NCBI RefSeq assembly: GCF_024763615.1
Contig: NC_077223.1
Coordinates: 71,052,627-71,116,626 of the forward strand
Length of the DNA: 64,000 bases
Direction: 5' to 3'
DNA from: Phlebotomus papatasi
Taxonomy: Eukaryota; Arthropoda; Insecta; Diptera; Psychodidae
The position numbers and the translations under genes were made by a program. The number at the start of each line of letters is the position of its first letter. Positions within the stretch are counted from its first letter, which is position 1. Below, piece after piece: positions 21,500 to 33,889 of this stretch. The notes under the pieces were generated by a model. That model worked only from the letters and a program-made list of their open reading frames with translations, was not told where the DNA came from and made no database searches.

Positions 21500-22450
21500 T
21501 CTGCGATTGACACCCTTAAACAATTGAGAGAATTATAAATTATGATCAAAAAATTAATATCACTCCTAATATGGATCTATACCAAGCTTCATTTCCATTT
21601 GGAAAATCTTTCTTATCTCTTAAGGCAATAGAAGTTGGTGTGTTAATGCATTTATTTCAAAATGGAAAAACTTAATTAAGTGCAGTGAATAAGTCCTTTT
21701 TAAAAAAAATTAAAGGCAGTGGAAATTAATTTCAAAATCGTAAAAATACTAGGGACATCTCTTTCAAAATCAATTATTTGCAGTTGGTAACTTGAGTTTA
21801 AAAGTGGTCTGCATGCCCTAAAAGGCCTAAAAGTGATCGATGCAGTCAAAGGTCAAATTGCGCATCAATCCGATAATCATTGAAAAAATCTAAATTATTG
21901 TCTCTCTGTAGACCCAAGTGTGACTATGCGTTTACACTAAACCTACCAAGACCCGGTTAAATTTACCGGTTTAAAAACTTTTTTTTTTTTTAATTAACAC
22001 ATTTAAACGGTACAGTGTCACTATCACACTTTATAAATTTCTTAAAGAATTTCTTTCAAGAACAATTTGTTGAGTATAACTACCTTACCGCAGTCTGTTA
22101 CGTGACCGAGTGCGCTAGGAAAAATGACCAAAAACGGTCTGTAGGTTTAGTGTTTAATTTCTCATACTATATATAGGCATCTCAAATCAATGAGTACGAT
22201 ACATTTTGCAAAAATAATTCTAAATGAAAAATCTGATAAAAAAAAGTGGTGCCGCATATTTAAAAAAATTTACAAAAACTTGCTACAACACAAATCCGAA
22301 ATTTGAATATTTGATGTAAGAATATTGTTTGATCATCTGTCATTATTAATTAGATTTGATCCCTACAGACATCTAATCTGTCAGAAAACGTGAATAAATT
22401 TATTCTTAGGCAACACTTTAAGCCGAATAAAGAAACAATATCAGCCGTGT
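21500..22450 (+). other. Intron 6 segment, unassigned
   Basis: No coding exon is visible. CCCGGTTAAATTTACCGG and a following TTTAAAAACTTTT tract at about 21950-22015 recur near 58563-58625. Confidence 0.4.
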
Positions 22451-22453
22451 ATA

Positions 22454-22827
22454 CACTCAGTCCCTGCATTATGCACTTTGGGATCATGCACCTGACGGAA
22501 TTATGAACATACAATTATGCAAATTTGCCTACCATTGGGAGTCAATTTAGGAAATCATTTTTGAAATACGCCAGAATGTATACAATTTGCGACGCGGAAA
22601 ATTTGAGAACACTGTGGTTCTTTTACAGAATAAAACTGTAATTTCTTTTATTAGAGTAAAATTTTTAAATATTCTAAACATTTATTGAAGAACTCCTGCC
22701 TAAAATACTGTCTGTTAATATATTTCTAATGAAAGCCCCTGAGGGTATGCAAATTTTCTCGATGCGTAATGCCATTTTGCGCATTTTTTTTCGGTCCCGA
22801 ATATGTGCATAATCCAGGGACTGAGTG
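22454..22827 (+). mobile_element. Pogo-like TA-flanked MITE (374 bp)
   Basis: Termini CACTCAGTCCCTGCATTATG and CATAATCCAGGGACTGAGTG are flanked by TA at 22452-22453 and 22828-22829. A CAGTCCC terminus with a TA target resembles pogo/Tigger elements. There is no coding frame. Confidence 0.75.
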
Positions 22828-22829
22828 TA

Positions 22830-24143
22830 AGCATATTTTGCAGATGTTCCAGAAACACGCTTATGCCATGGTTTAGAATTATTGGACGATAATTAGGTCA
22901 AGTACGTCAAAGTTGTAGAATATTATTGATTAGAAAACAAAAGATTTTGGAATTATGTATTCCTTTTTTCCTGTCCGTTCTCAGAGCTTTTCACCCGACC
23001 TGTATTATAAAATGGTATAAAGATAAAACGGAAATAATAAATTGTAAAACAACTAAAACAAATTAAATATTCTTGGCAAAGGGAAAATGATAAAATGATA
23101 AAGGGATTTATGATTTAAAGGGATTTTAACCCATTCGGGATCTTAATCCTTTTTGGATTTTGACTTTTCGGTATTTATACCATTCGAGGTTTCGACCTTT
23201 TCAGAATTTTGTCCAATTCGGGATTTTATCTCTCCAGAGTGTTTTGGCTTGTCGGGTTTTTGACTTTGGGGATTTTAACTGCCACTGATTAGAGTTATTA
23301 ATATGATCATTATAATTTTAGCACTTGTGTCCTTCTGACGATTGAGGAATAATATTGTATTTGATCCTATCTAGAAAAATGCAGAAATAGAATAACTTGC
23401 ATCTCTGGCATCTTGTAATTTTCCACACATATCGTGTTCATTGCAAAAGTTGCACTATATTGCTAATTTTCTTTCTATAGCTCGTTTTGCAAGAGCATCT
23501 CTCTTTGAATATATTTCACGAGCTAGACCAATTTTATTATTTTATAAAGTCCGTCAGACTGTAAATCCAACTCTCTCTCTCTCTTTATTTTATGGTGGTT
23601 AATTTACAGGAGACTCTTAAATATCACACCGAAAAACCCCCAAATGTAATTTTTCAGACTGCGATTACATTTAGAAAAGAGCTAGAGCTAGAATGTACAT
23701 AAGAGAGAAGAAGAATGAGTGGAGAGAACTTGAGAACATTTTCACATTTAACCATAGGTACACATTACTTTTATGCACAATTTATTTCAGTGTTTTATGT
23801 ATTATATATCTCTTTTCTTTTTCTACATCACAAAATTAATTGCTTTTCTGTAGTTTGTCTATATTTGTTCCTCTCTTTTTCTCCGTCTTTCTGTAAATGC
23901 TTCATATTTCTGGGTGATTTTTTTTCCTGCACGATTTTTCCATTTGCAATGTGTGCTTGGAGACACCCACACAATTATTCAGAAGCCCAAGTACACAACT
24001 GAAAATGTTGTTTTTTAATTGCAATTAATGTGATAACCCTTCGACTCATGTTTGAATTCAATTAAAAGATGTCAATTTTCTTTCATAAAATTCTAACAAG
24101 TGTCTTTCCTTTTGTCCACTGAAATGATTGAAAAAAAATACAG
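22830..24143 (+). other. End of intron 6, low repeat content
   Basis: Words such as GGATTTTGACTTTTCGG (23120-23285) relate to repeat K. A CT dinucleotide run lies at 23571-23583. The pyrimidine tract TGTCTTTCCTTTTGTCC is about 30 bp before the A-rich acceptor AAATACAG ending at 24143. Confidence 0.5.
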
Positions 24144-24651
24144 AAGCCACGGAGACTTCTCCGTCATCTTCGTCACTTTCCCGGCCATCAGAGATTCTCA
24201 AGAAATCCAAGTCCGGATGCGTTGGACTCTTTCCAATGGATCTCAATAGTGAACTCAAATCACGTCTTAAAAAGTCTACGCATGCATCCGTGGGGAATCT
24301 CAAAAAATCCGCAACAGCTCAAATACTAGCTCCTGTTCAGAACATTGATGTACGCCCAGAGAAAACAACGTCAGAGAGCAGTGATTCAGAGGAAGGAATC
24401 TCACCAAGTAAAAATTTGGCAGCTATACTGAGGAGTGTGTCAAAGGAGAACATTCAGAAGAGTCAGAAAATCCCTCAATCCACTGAGAATGAAGATGTAA
24501 GGAGTCTGAGAATGAATTTGGCCAATCTCCGGGTACGTGGTGAACCTGATCCGGACAAATCCACCAGCGATGGGGAGAGTTCGGGTGGCAAGGAGGTGGC
24601 CAACATTATCAAGAATAGTGCGATTGCTCGACGTCGCAAATTGGCTGATGG
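24144..24651 (+). CDS. Svil: Supervillin exon 7 in view
   Basis: It enters in phase 1 (G plus AA gives Glu, after either exon 5 or exon 6) and leaves in phase 2 at donor ATGG then GTGAGT. It encodes about 169 residues: Ser-rich start (ATETSPSSSSLSRPS), EILKKSKSGCVGLFPMDLNS, a further lysine-rich repeat (LKKSTHASVGNLKKSA), an acidic SESSDSEEG patch, and VANIIKNSAIARRRKLADG at the end. EILKK resembles the ILK motifs of exon 3 but lacks the small residue before Ile. The 18-kb intron 7 follows. Confidence 0.88.
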
Positions 24652-24994
24652 GTGAGTTTTATTGATAACAACTTTATTACTTTTTCTTATGCTTTTTATG
24701 GGTTAATTGCACTGTTAGCATTACGATAATTTACTCAGATTCCCCCATCGTCAAATGGTATTTTGCTGGAGATTTTTTTTTTGATCATTGCTCTTAGAAA
24801 ATGGGACAAGAAAATCAAAGAAGAAACTGGGTTTAAAAAGTCTTATGTTCAAATTATGTCAATTACCTCAATTACTCAATTAACCGAAAAAATTCAATTT
24901 CACGCTCACAGAATTTGGCTTTGACCTACCCGGCTGGCCAGTAATTTGCTTATTTTTCTGAAAAATTATATTGCTGTAGTAAGCAATTATATTA

Positions 24995-25443
24995 GGGTAA
25001 GTGTACCAAATTCCGGCCAGCTTGCAATTCCGACCAGCTTGGAATTCCGGCCAGCTTGCAATTCCGGCCACATTTTTTTCCTCAAATTTCCATGAATTTT
25101 TAGTTTTTGCATATTATAGAGATTATACTATGCAATAAATTAACAGAAAATGTAGCTTCGATAAACGGGAAGATGTTAAAAAGACTTTGGAAGGATTCCG
25201 GAACAGACAAGGAAGTATGAGAATGAAAGTGGCCAAAATAGGCCACCAAAGCTATGTCTACATTTTTATTCATTTTAAAATGCATTTAAAATGATTTTGG
25301 AGAAAATGAAGACGACAAACTGTCTACAAGGTTCCAAGTAACACTCCTTAAGAAAAATTAACAAAAAAAATCAATTTATATGAAAAATATTACATTTTGA
25401 ACTTGTGACTTGTGAACTATACCGAAATTTGGCACACTTACCC
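24995..25443 (+). mobile_element. TA-flanked element M (449 bp) with internal 20-bp repeats
   Basis: Termini GGGTAAGTGTACCAAATTCC and GAAATTTGGCACACTTACCC are flanked by TA at 24993-24994 and 25444-25445. Inside the left end, about 3.5 units of GGCCAGCTTGCAATTCC-type sequence are arrayed at 25014-25071. The right-end phrase TTTGGCACACTTACCCTAT also occurs inside B1 at about 1470-1490. Confidence 0.8.
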
Positions 25444-25684
25444 TATATAATATTAAAATGATGGATTCTGCATTTAAATAGAATTATAAATATTTGATTT
25501 ATTTTACATAAAACAACATTTATTCTCGTTCTTTGAGATTTGGCACTGCTAAGTGACAAATGCTTCCCAAAGATCTTGGAGTTTTGAGTCCGATTGTCTG
25601 CTTTAATACGGTCTTGCATTTATTACAGTTTTTGATATATTTTTAAAGAAATATTTTGTAAATATTTTTTTTTTTTTAATATTA

Positions 25685-25892
25685 GGCAAGACCGAGGCAG
25701 AATTAGTCAGGAGTAGAATTAGGCGTATAATACAGCTTTCTTTAGAATGAATATTTAATAAATTATTACTTACTAAAAGTAATAATTCGTAAATTATTCG
25801 TTGAATTATTTATCCCAATTATTCAAACATGTTTTTCACAGATTATAGCCAAAGAGCATTAATTTGCTGGCTAATTCTGCCTCGGTCTGCTC
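25685..25892 (+). mobile_element. TA-flanked MITE (208 bp)
   Basis: Termini GGCAAGACCGAGGCAGAATT and AATTCTGCCTCGGTCTGCTC are flanked by TA at 25683-25684 and 25893-25894. The subterminal GAGGCAGAATTAG is close to GAGGTAGAATTAG in the element at 55904. Confidence 0.7.
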
Positions 25893-25899
25893 TAGGGGA

Positions 25900-28120
25900 A
25901 TTATATTTCAAAGTTAAAATACTTATAAAAAAAAATTTATTTTTCTTGTTTTTAAAACCGGAATTACAAATAAGCAATAATTAAAGCGCAATCATTTTCT
26001 TAGACCTGAAGGATCTAAGTGTTCTTGTAAGCGAAATTTCAAGATATTGCACTCATAATAATGTAATCATTACAAAATTTCATGTCCTCCGATCGCGCTC
26101 AAACTTTTCCATAATCATAATGTATCTGGCCACTTGTTGATTACGAATATATGGATGGCTAAAAATTTTCCTGTCTGTCTGTCCGTTCGTCTTTGGAGCT
26201 TAATATTTCCTAAATTAAGAGAGATATCGATTTAAGTATGCTATGGCTGGGCCTTAGAACTTTAGATTTAAAAAAAAAAAAAACTTAAGGCCCTGACCCT
26301 TCTGATTCAAACTAGGAGGGGGCAATTTTGTTTTTCATAAAATAACTCGGTTCTAGATCTAGGTTCTAGGTTCTAAAAGTTTGAATTTGATCAATAAGAG
26401 CGTTTTGGAAAGCTCTCGCGAAATACCACACCTCCTTCTACATGGGAAGTTCGTAAAAAACCAAATTAATTTTCAAAATTCATAAGTTTATTTCATAGTT
26501 AAACCAAGAAAAACTGAAGAAAATCATAAAAATGGACCTTTTTCGCAGGTTTAAAAAAATAGGTTTTTCGGATAAAATTTTGACTTCAACATCCTGTAAA
26601 AAATAGAAAAAGAGAGATTTTCTGAAACCATTTAGGTTCAACTAGAAGAACATTTAATTCTAAAGAAAATAAGCCCTTATGCGTTTCAATCGGTCCATAA
26701 GTTTTTTTTACTATCTTTCCCGCCAATTCGAGAAATCTTAAAAATGAGAAGAGGAGAAAACGAGCTTCAAAGTTTTTTATGTTCGTCCAGGTACTTACAA
26801 ATCTGCTACGAGCTCCTTTGTTTTGGCTCTCTATCTTCGAAAATACTTGGAATAGAGTTCTGAAATTTTGGTGGTGTATTCTTAGATAGTTTATCGATTT
26901 AAGCAATAAAAAATATAGATTTCCTTTGACCTTGTAATTCAGGAAACCCCCTTAAGAAGCTTCCATAGAAAATTCCCCTTAGAAAACATATGCGAAGAAC
27001 ACGGTTTTACGGTTGTAGTGGCGATCATAAGAACTACGAAAATTATATTGCCGGCCGCAAATGTCACTTCCGGAAGCGTCAGTGGAAATAGTTTCAATCC
27101 AGAGTAAAAATACTCAGTTTCCTAAAGCTTTCGACGTACTGCACGCCTTCTTCAGTGGTGACTGAAATACTTTTGTTCTTTGAATTTCGCTAAAAAAATG
27201 TAATGGCTACACCAATTGTTCGGGGGGAGAAGAAAGCCCACGACCAATTGGTGTAGCCATTATATTTTTAACGAAATTCAGAGAACAAAATTTGTGCCAA
27301 AAAACAAAAAAGGGACATTTGTGTCCTGCCTTCAAGTTTAAGTCACTACGTCAGTTTTCATACTTCATTATGTTGCCGACCATTTTGCTCAGTCGTCAAT
27401 AACAAGATGGAATTTTTTCCAAAACATATTATTTGCTTTCAAATTTATTCAAAGATTCTTAGTAATTTTGTGCGATTTGAGTGATTTTATTAATAATAAT
27501 AAATATGCGATAATGTGTTTAGTGTAAGGAAAAGCAGTGTAGGTTAGCATTCAACAAATTACAACCCAAAAATACGTGTTTTAATTTCTTTTTCGTATTT
27601 CGTATTTTTAAGGAGATAATTTTTTTAACTTTGGCTTCTCTAAAATATCACTATCCTTGTGGCTTATGACGTTTGTATAATATTCAGAAGTGAAATCAGG
27701 AGGTGTGTTTGACAGTTTCAGTCATCCGCCATTGATGTACGTGGCAAAATCCAGTCCTTAATTCGGGCATACCACTCAGATTTTGCCGATGAAGGCTAAA
27801 ATAGTGCTTAAAGCTGGGTGTTAATTAATGGCTTAATGATGGGCCCCTCTTACTCTGTGTCAGACGGGTTGTGCTTTTTGATCAAATTTTAGGATGTTGT
27901 AGTCTATGCTATGAAGTTTCCAAAAAGTAGAGTTAAAAAAAACTTTTTCCTTTTAGGAAAATGTTCATGCTTCGTAAGACAGAATTCATTAATTCAAACT
28001 TCAATTCAATAGACTCATGGTATTATATTTTAATATATTCAGTTCTATCCCTTGTATTTCCTGAAAAAAATTAGGAGCCGAAGTCTTTTCCTGGTATAGG
28101 TTGCTCGTTATTTCCACTGC
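25900..28120 (+). other. Intron 7 segment, mostly unassigned
   Basis: It holds a 48-bp-arm hairpin at 27171-27290, CTGTCTGTCTGTCCG at 26172, and no exon-like frame. The remainder is AT-rich and I see no other structure. Confidence 0.45.
27171..27290. repeat. Hairpin with 46-48-bp arms and 26-bp loop
   Basis: The left arm 27171-27218 (TTTTGTTCTTTGAATTTCG through GGCTACACCAATTG) pairs with 27245-27290 with few mismatches. The loop contains CGGGGGGAGAAG. Size and shape fit a small foldback MITE or a long hairpin RNA; no target duplication is clear. Confidence 0.7.
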
Positions 28121-28124
28121 ATTA

Positions 28125-28303
28125 GGGGGAAGTGATGGACCCTTAAAATTGGGATTTTTCTCTTAGGTTTAAATGGAATTGAGCCATATCAAAATGTAAT
28201 GTAGCTTCTTAATCTGTCTGTGGAGCTAAATTATATCACATTAAGGCATAATTTTATTTAAAAATAGGTGAAAGATCCCAATTTCAAAAGTGCCCCACTT
28301 CCC
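28125..28303 (+). mobile_element. TA-flanked MITE (179 bp)
   Basis: Termini GGGGGAAGTGATGGACCC and GTGCCCCACTTCCC are flanked by TA at 28123-28124 and 28304-28305. Subterminal TTGGGATTTTTC is inverted as GATCCCAATTTC. Confidence 0.7.
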
Positions 28304-28534
28304 TATACGGTTAATATGGACCGTTTGTATATATAATGCGTTAATAAAGACAGTTTTGTGGAAGCTTCACGAAACTTCCATTGACTATATTAAATTTAAA
28401 AAAAAAATGTGACTAATAATTGAAATTAGTTTACAAATTAGGCATTATCAATATGATTTTTGCGAGGAATTTTAGTGAATAACCATCAAATTCTGATAAG
28501 AATATTTATTGGTTTTTATGAGTATTCATGAATA

Positions 28535-29433
28535 GGGTGGAGTAACCACTTATCGCCACTTTTAGGAAAAAGTGAAATTAAATTCAATAAAACTTTTGAC
28601 CCCTTATTATCGGATAACTCAAATTTAACACAAAGTTACTTAGATTTATATTGACTCTAGATTCGTCAAAACAATAGTCCTATAATTTAACGCGGGAGTA
28701 CATAAAAAAACTGATTTTTATTAACAATGCAAAAATAACCACTTCGTCGCCACTTTTTAGCACTTTTCGCCAGTTTTGTAACCATTTCTCGCCACCCACT
28801 TAGAAAGGTTAAACTTGATTATTTTGGGGCAATATTATGCAAAGAATACATTCAGCATTTCTTTTTCTTCATGAACACTTTATTATTATTCACATATAAA
28901 TGATTTTTCTTCACTTTTATTTAAAAAAACAAATTATTAGACTATTGCAGAAAGTAAACAAATCAGATTTGACAACTGAGAATCTATGAAGTGAAGTTAG
29001 CGTCGCCTATTGAAAAGTAATGGCGACAGGTGGTGAATCAATTTTAGAATATTACCACTTTCCGCCATGGCTCATTTTTACGTAAAAATAATACAAAATG
29101 AAACATTAACTAACTAAATTCAAATTTTATGTATTCGCCGAGTATAATTAAATGTTCAATAGATAAATTATTTATTCAAAATAATAAATATTGTTCGATA
29201 AAAGTTTTATGACACTTACTATATTTGATAAAAAATATTGGATTTGATGCACTTGCTTAAAATATTCCTCTAAAAAAATGTTCAAACATTTAAATTCAAA
29301 ACAGAGAATTGGGGTTTTTCAGCTCTATAAGTAATAGCAGTTGAAATACAAATAATTTTACGGCTAATTTATTTCACAAATAATGGAAAAATTGCGATTT
29401 CAGTATAAGTGGCGAGAAGTGGTGATTCCATCC
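28535..29433 (+). mobile_element. TA-flanked element D2 (899 bp)
   Basis: Termini GGGTGGAGTAACCACTT and AAGTGGTGATTCCATCC are flanked by TA at 28533-28534 and 29434-29435. It is collinear with D1 (5522-6441), sharing CGCCACTTTT and GTTAGCGTCGCCTATTGAA. It has no transposase frame. Confidence 0.8.
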
Positions 29434-29439
29434 TATCTT

Positions 29440-32400
29440 ATACGAGAAGCAATATGGTACTAAAACAGTAGGAAAATTATATGAGATTCTTGTCTTATTG
29501 ATTACATAAAGTAATAAAAAAGTATAATAAAAAATAGAGAAAAAAACATTTTTAATCAGTAAACTATCAAATTTGATAAAAAAGAAAATTTCAGTAGAGT
29601 ATTAAAATGGTTCGTAGTTTCCTAAACTTGTTCTAAAATTCGAAACATTTTTTTTTGGATCTTAGACGAACCAAAGATCCTAAGGATTTTCCTAAAATAA
29701 TTTATATTGTGTAAAATTTCCCGATATATTTGATTTCCTCCGCAGACAAAAAAAAATATTCCACAAGAGTGTGATGATAATTAAAAATTAAAAACCACAA
29801 TTTGACCTTAAAAATAAGCGTGCTTTCCGAGTTGCATTCTCTTCAATAGTTTATCATTTGACTCGTTTGAGATTTTAGCCAAAATCCTTCTTTCTCTTTT
29901 TCTCTCCCACAAAATCAAAGCACGAGGTGTTTGTTTGTGTTTTATGATCGGGAAACCTTGTGAGCATTTATCTCTCTATAAATGGTATTTCTCTCGCTAC
30001 CACAAATCACAAATAATGCTGTTTGTGGTGGGAGAATCATGAATGAGGCAGAAAGGGTCAGAGAGATATTTGAGTAACTTTGTGTGTCTCTGTCGTTTTG
30101 AGTAGCTCATTGAAGTCCAATTGGTATGAATGGGAAGGTGATAGAATTGAGGGGAAGTAATGAGAGAGAATCAGGAGGAGTGAATTGGAGGAGGAACTGC
30201 ATTGAGAGGCGAGAGATACATCTTCCATGAAATGCTTCTCTCATGATCACCTTGTGCAGCTGTTTTGTTGAAATTATTGTTGGGCTTCTCTTTTGCGGTG
30301 AGGAGAGAGATATACTCGGAAGAGGAGACACCTCATGGAAAATCAAATGAGTCAGATACGGTGATTTCATTCTCACTTCCATTTCCCCCAATGATTCTCT
30401 CTCACTTGGGCATTTTCCCTCTCGATTTATTTTGAAGAGCACAACACAGAGGCAAAACACTTCATTGAAGTATCAACCGTTGTGTGAGATACAACCAACT
30501 CCTAAAAATATCCAATTCTTTGGTGATTCTTTATCACCGTTTTTTCTTCCCAGACGCTCTTGTTTTCGGGACAACTTCTTGCACCACTTTAAATCTTCCC
30601 TCTTGAGCAACAACTTTTTTTTCTGGTGTATTTCTTGTATGCAATTCCGGGAATTTCTGTGAGTTTTTTTGTGGTGTTTCTGAGATTGTGGAGAAAAGGT
30701 ACTTTTTCGAGGTGTTTTATCAGAGAAAGGGAGATTTCATGCAAAAAGAATTGCTATCATAAAATGATTCACAGTGTTTACATAGACTAAATTGATGTGA
30801 GATTGTCATATCGTGTAATTAGACCATTTCCCATACTGATAGCAGAGAGGGAGACCAAGATAAAGCAGAATACCAAAGAGGAAGAATTTTGAGGTAAATT
30901 TACTTCATGTTTGTAATTATTTCTGTTTTTTTTTCTATAATGTACAAACAATCTAAACAAATTGTTGAAGATGAAGAGAGGGGAGAAGAGAATATGAAAG
31001 AAAATTAGGGATAATTTCCTTGTGGGAAGTGTGAGGATGATTTTTTCAGTTGAGATGTTCTTCTGGATTCGTGGGAATGTTTCTTCTTGTATTATTTGAG
31101 GAAATTAAAGTGTACTAACATGTTGAAGAATTACTTCTTCGATTAGGCCCCTTTTCATGCTCATTTAACGGAGGAAATGTTGGTTTTTGTGGGGTTCTTT
31201 TTCACCTCAAAGGAAAAGTCTATCATCACAATGTTCTTTGTTTCAAATTTTTTTCTTAGTTTTTTTCTGTCTGGTTCTCTAGTTTCTCAATTTTTCTCTT
31301 GGAAATGATTCTTCGATAATTGATTTTTTGTTTGTTTTTGCTATTAGTGCATTTGAGATATTTTCAACTAAAGCATTCCTAATTTCTTTGAACTCTTTTT
31401 CAATTAGTTTTTTTTTTAAATGCATCAGACAAGAAGTTCTGTGATCCGTTTGAGAATTTTCCAATTGATTTCAACGGCCTTGATTACCTTCTGAGACTGC
31501 GACTTTCAATTTAAAAAGCTACCTCTCTGTGTCTGCAATATTGATTTTCCCCCTCGTTGCATTTGCTCTGGCACATTCGATACAAGGAAAAGGGAAGAGG
31601 AGAGAGATAATAAATGAAAATTCTTGTGACTCTCTTTTTACCCTCGTTATGCGCCAGGTTCATTTTCCATAACTTTGAATGCTATACACAAGGCTTTGCT
31701 GGAATAATGAAAACACGGTCCAAGGGGGAGGGAATACAATGTGAATTTGATGGTGTTTTGTGATTATACGACGACTATCCCTAAAATTCGTCTCATTATG
31801 TTTTCAATGGAAAATCCACAGTTTATTGTACATGTGTGCTATACATTGTGTACTTTGTCTTTGCGGTATGCGTGAATATGGCTTGAACAAGGAGGAAATG
31901 AGGAAAAATCTATAAAAAGACCCACAAAAAAAGCCGCTTGATCAATAATTCATTCGTTTTCTGTATTAATAGAATACTTTTTTTTATTGTTCCCTTAATT
32001 CCACACAGATCCATTCTTTATTCTCTGGGATAGAGCACACTATAAATATTTGTGGCAAGCGATATTCTAAATTGATTTAAATTGACTCGTTCTATCTTTT
32101 TGATTGATTGAGGAAAGAGTATGTGTTTTATTTCTTATTCTCTTTCATCTCTTGGGCCCTGGAGCAACATTTTATGTTAGATTAGAAAAAAAAGAAAAGT
32201 TGGAGCATTTTAGGAGATGAAGTTTGAGGAGAAAAAAAGAGTTTGGAAGTTGTTAAACGTGCGAAGAATGCAGAAGAAAGTGCAAGTTTGATATGAGCCA
32301 GACGGATCGATTTTAGACGAGAGTCTGTTTTTGGTAGGATTTTATAACCGAGGGGTGTTTAACTTATATTGGAGGGTGGTTCTCACTCTCACAGAACATA

Positions 32401-32570
32401 TCTCCATGGCACCTCTTTGAAAAGGATCACAGAGTTGATTAGCTGACATTTTAATTAGATAAATTTCTAATTGGATGAAATTTTAAATTTTGAAAATAAA
32501 ATAAATGAACAATCTGAACAAATGAATCAATAAATGAAAAAAAATACAACATTTGCCTGTTTGTCCATCT
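29440..32570 (+). other. Intron 7 segment, apparently unique, GA/CT-rich
   Basis: About 3 kb shows none of the window's repeat families. Between 29870 and 30900 there are many GAGA and TCTCTC words, a CTCTATAAATGG box near 29973 and, at 30888-30894, GAG followed by GTAAAT. This could be an alternative promoter or enhancer region of supervillin. No coding exon with good splice sites was found. Confidence 0.4.
29870..30900 (+). promoter_or_regulatory. Candidate intronic regulatory region, GAGA-rich
   Basis: Dense GAGAGA/TCTCTC words, a TATAAA box near 29975 and absence of transposon homology mark this stretch as unlike its surroundings. Such composition is common around insect promoters bound by GAGA-type factors. 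Direct evidence of transcription is lacking. Confidence 0.25.
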
Positions 32571-32577
32571 ATTTGTA

Positions 32578-32790
32578 GGGTAAAATTGGGTAATTTGGAA
32601 CCATTTACGATATGGGACATTTGAGATTTTCTCAGTGTTTTAGAGATTCAAAAGGAAGAAATCTGTTCTTTTTCTTAAACGTATTTTTCTTCTATTTTGC
32701 GGTCTTTGTTGTCGCTTTGCTCATCTGAAACGGTGAGAAAATCTCAAGTATCCCAAATTGTAAATGGTTCCAAATTACCTAATTTTACCC
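32578..32790 (+). mobile_element. TA-flanked MITE N2 (213 bp)
   Basis: Termini GGGTAAAATTGGGTAATTTG and CAAATTACCTAATTTTACCC are flanked by TA at 32576-32577 and 32791-32792. Subterminal GGAACCATTTACGAT is inverted as GTAAATGGTTCC. It is related to N1. Confidence 0.85.
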
Positions 32791-33082
32791 TACTCAATTT
32801 ACAGACCAAATGATTTGAGATAGTCATATTATGTTTTCAATGAACCTCCTGTAAATTGATATTTTCTTATAAAGATATTTATCATGTTTTCACTCACTGA
32901 AATGAGTTATAAACCGTTTCAAATCAATTGCACGTTATGGAATCTATTCATAATAAAAATTTTCTGCTACAAATATTTTCCTGCTATTGATTTAACTTTT
33001 AAAATAAATATTAAGTTTAAGCTTCTAATTCACAACGAACTCAAAGGCTACAAAGCGTTTTAAACTCATTTTTCTGAATGTA

Positions 33083-33809
33083 GGGTTAATGTCCTAATTC
33101 AAAAACATTTTCAGAGGCTTTAACTTTGACAGAAGATTCAACACATTAAGTTCATATTTTTTTTGAAGAGAATTACATAAATTTGCTCGTTGACTCTTCT
33201 AGAATGTTACTGTTTAGTGAAAATTCTTTAAAAATATAATTGAAAACTTAAATACAAGAAAAATACGCGAGCGTAAAATGATTCTATTGGAAACAAATTA
33301 ATCCAAATGGAGACAAGGGAAAGTTTCTAATTGGAGACAAACAGTGTAAGTGAAACCGCAACGAATGGCTTCCAAAACCTTGTTGAGTTGCTCCTTAGTG
33401 CAGGATTTGTTCTTATTCCTGGTCTTTTCTCCTTTCCTATCTAAAACAATAAGAAAATATCTCCATAAAAATCATATTTCCGGGGTTTCCTATTGAAGCA
33501 TTTGCAGACACTTCAAAAAAACCCTTTTTGTTCACGAAATAAGGTGATTCTTTCATTTGAAAACTTCACGTACCATTAACCATGAAAATTAGCACTTAAT
33601 TTAACTAAAATTAGCCAGAAATATGATATAAATGTTAAACAAAATGAATAAACAACAATCACCTCATTGTGTTTTTCATTGGAAAAATATAGGAAAATAT
33701 ATAAATATAATAATTTAGTACTGTATTTATCATGAAAACAATGACGTTTCCATTTGGAGTAGCCAAAAATTTCCATTTAGAGCAGGTTTTGAATTAGCTT
33801 AATTTACCC
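33083..33809 (+). mobile_element. TA-flanked element Q1 (727 bp)
   Basis: Termini GGGTTAATGTCCTAATTC and GAATTAGCTTAATTTACCC are flanked by TA at 33081-33082 and 33810-33811. Subterminal CCAAATGGAAA-type words recur. Partial copies are at 4463 and 16735. Confidence 0.75.
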
Positions 33810-33889
33810 TACGTACTCGAAACTGTACACAAAAAAGATTAAGTCGAAGAATGATAATGGTACCGGTAAGGGGTTATTCATAAGAAATT

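Noticed and set aside
23715..24002. 95-codon plus-strand frame before exon 7
   Set aside because: Phe/Leu/Ser-rich translation of a pyrimidine-rich tract, with no phase-compatible acceptor and donor.
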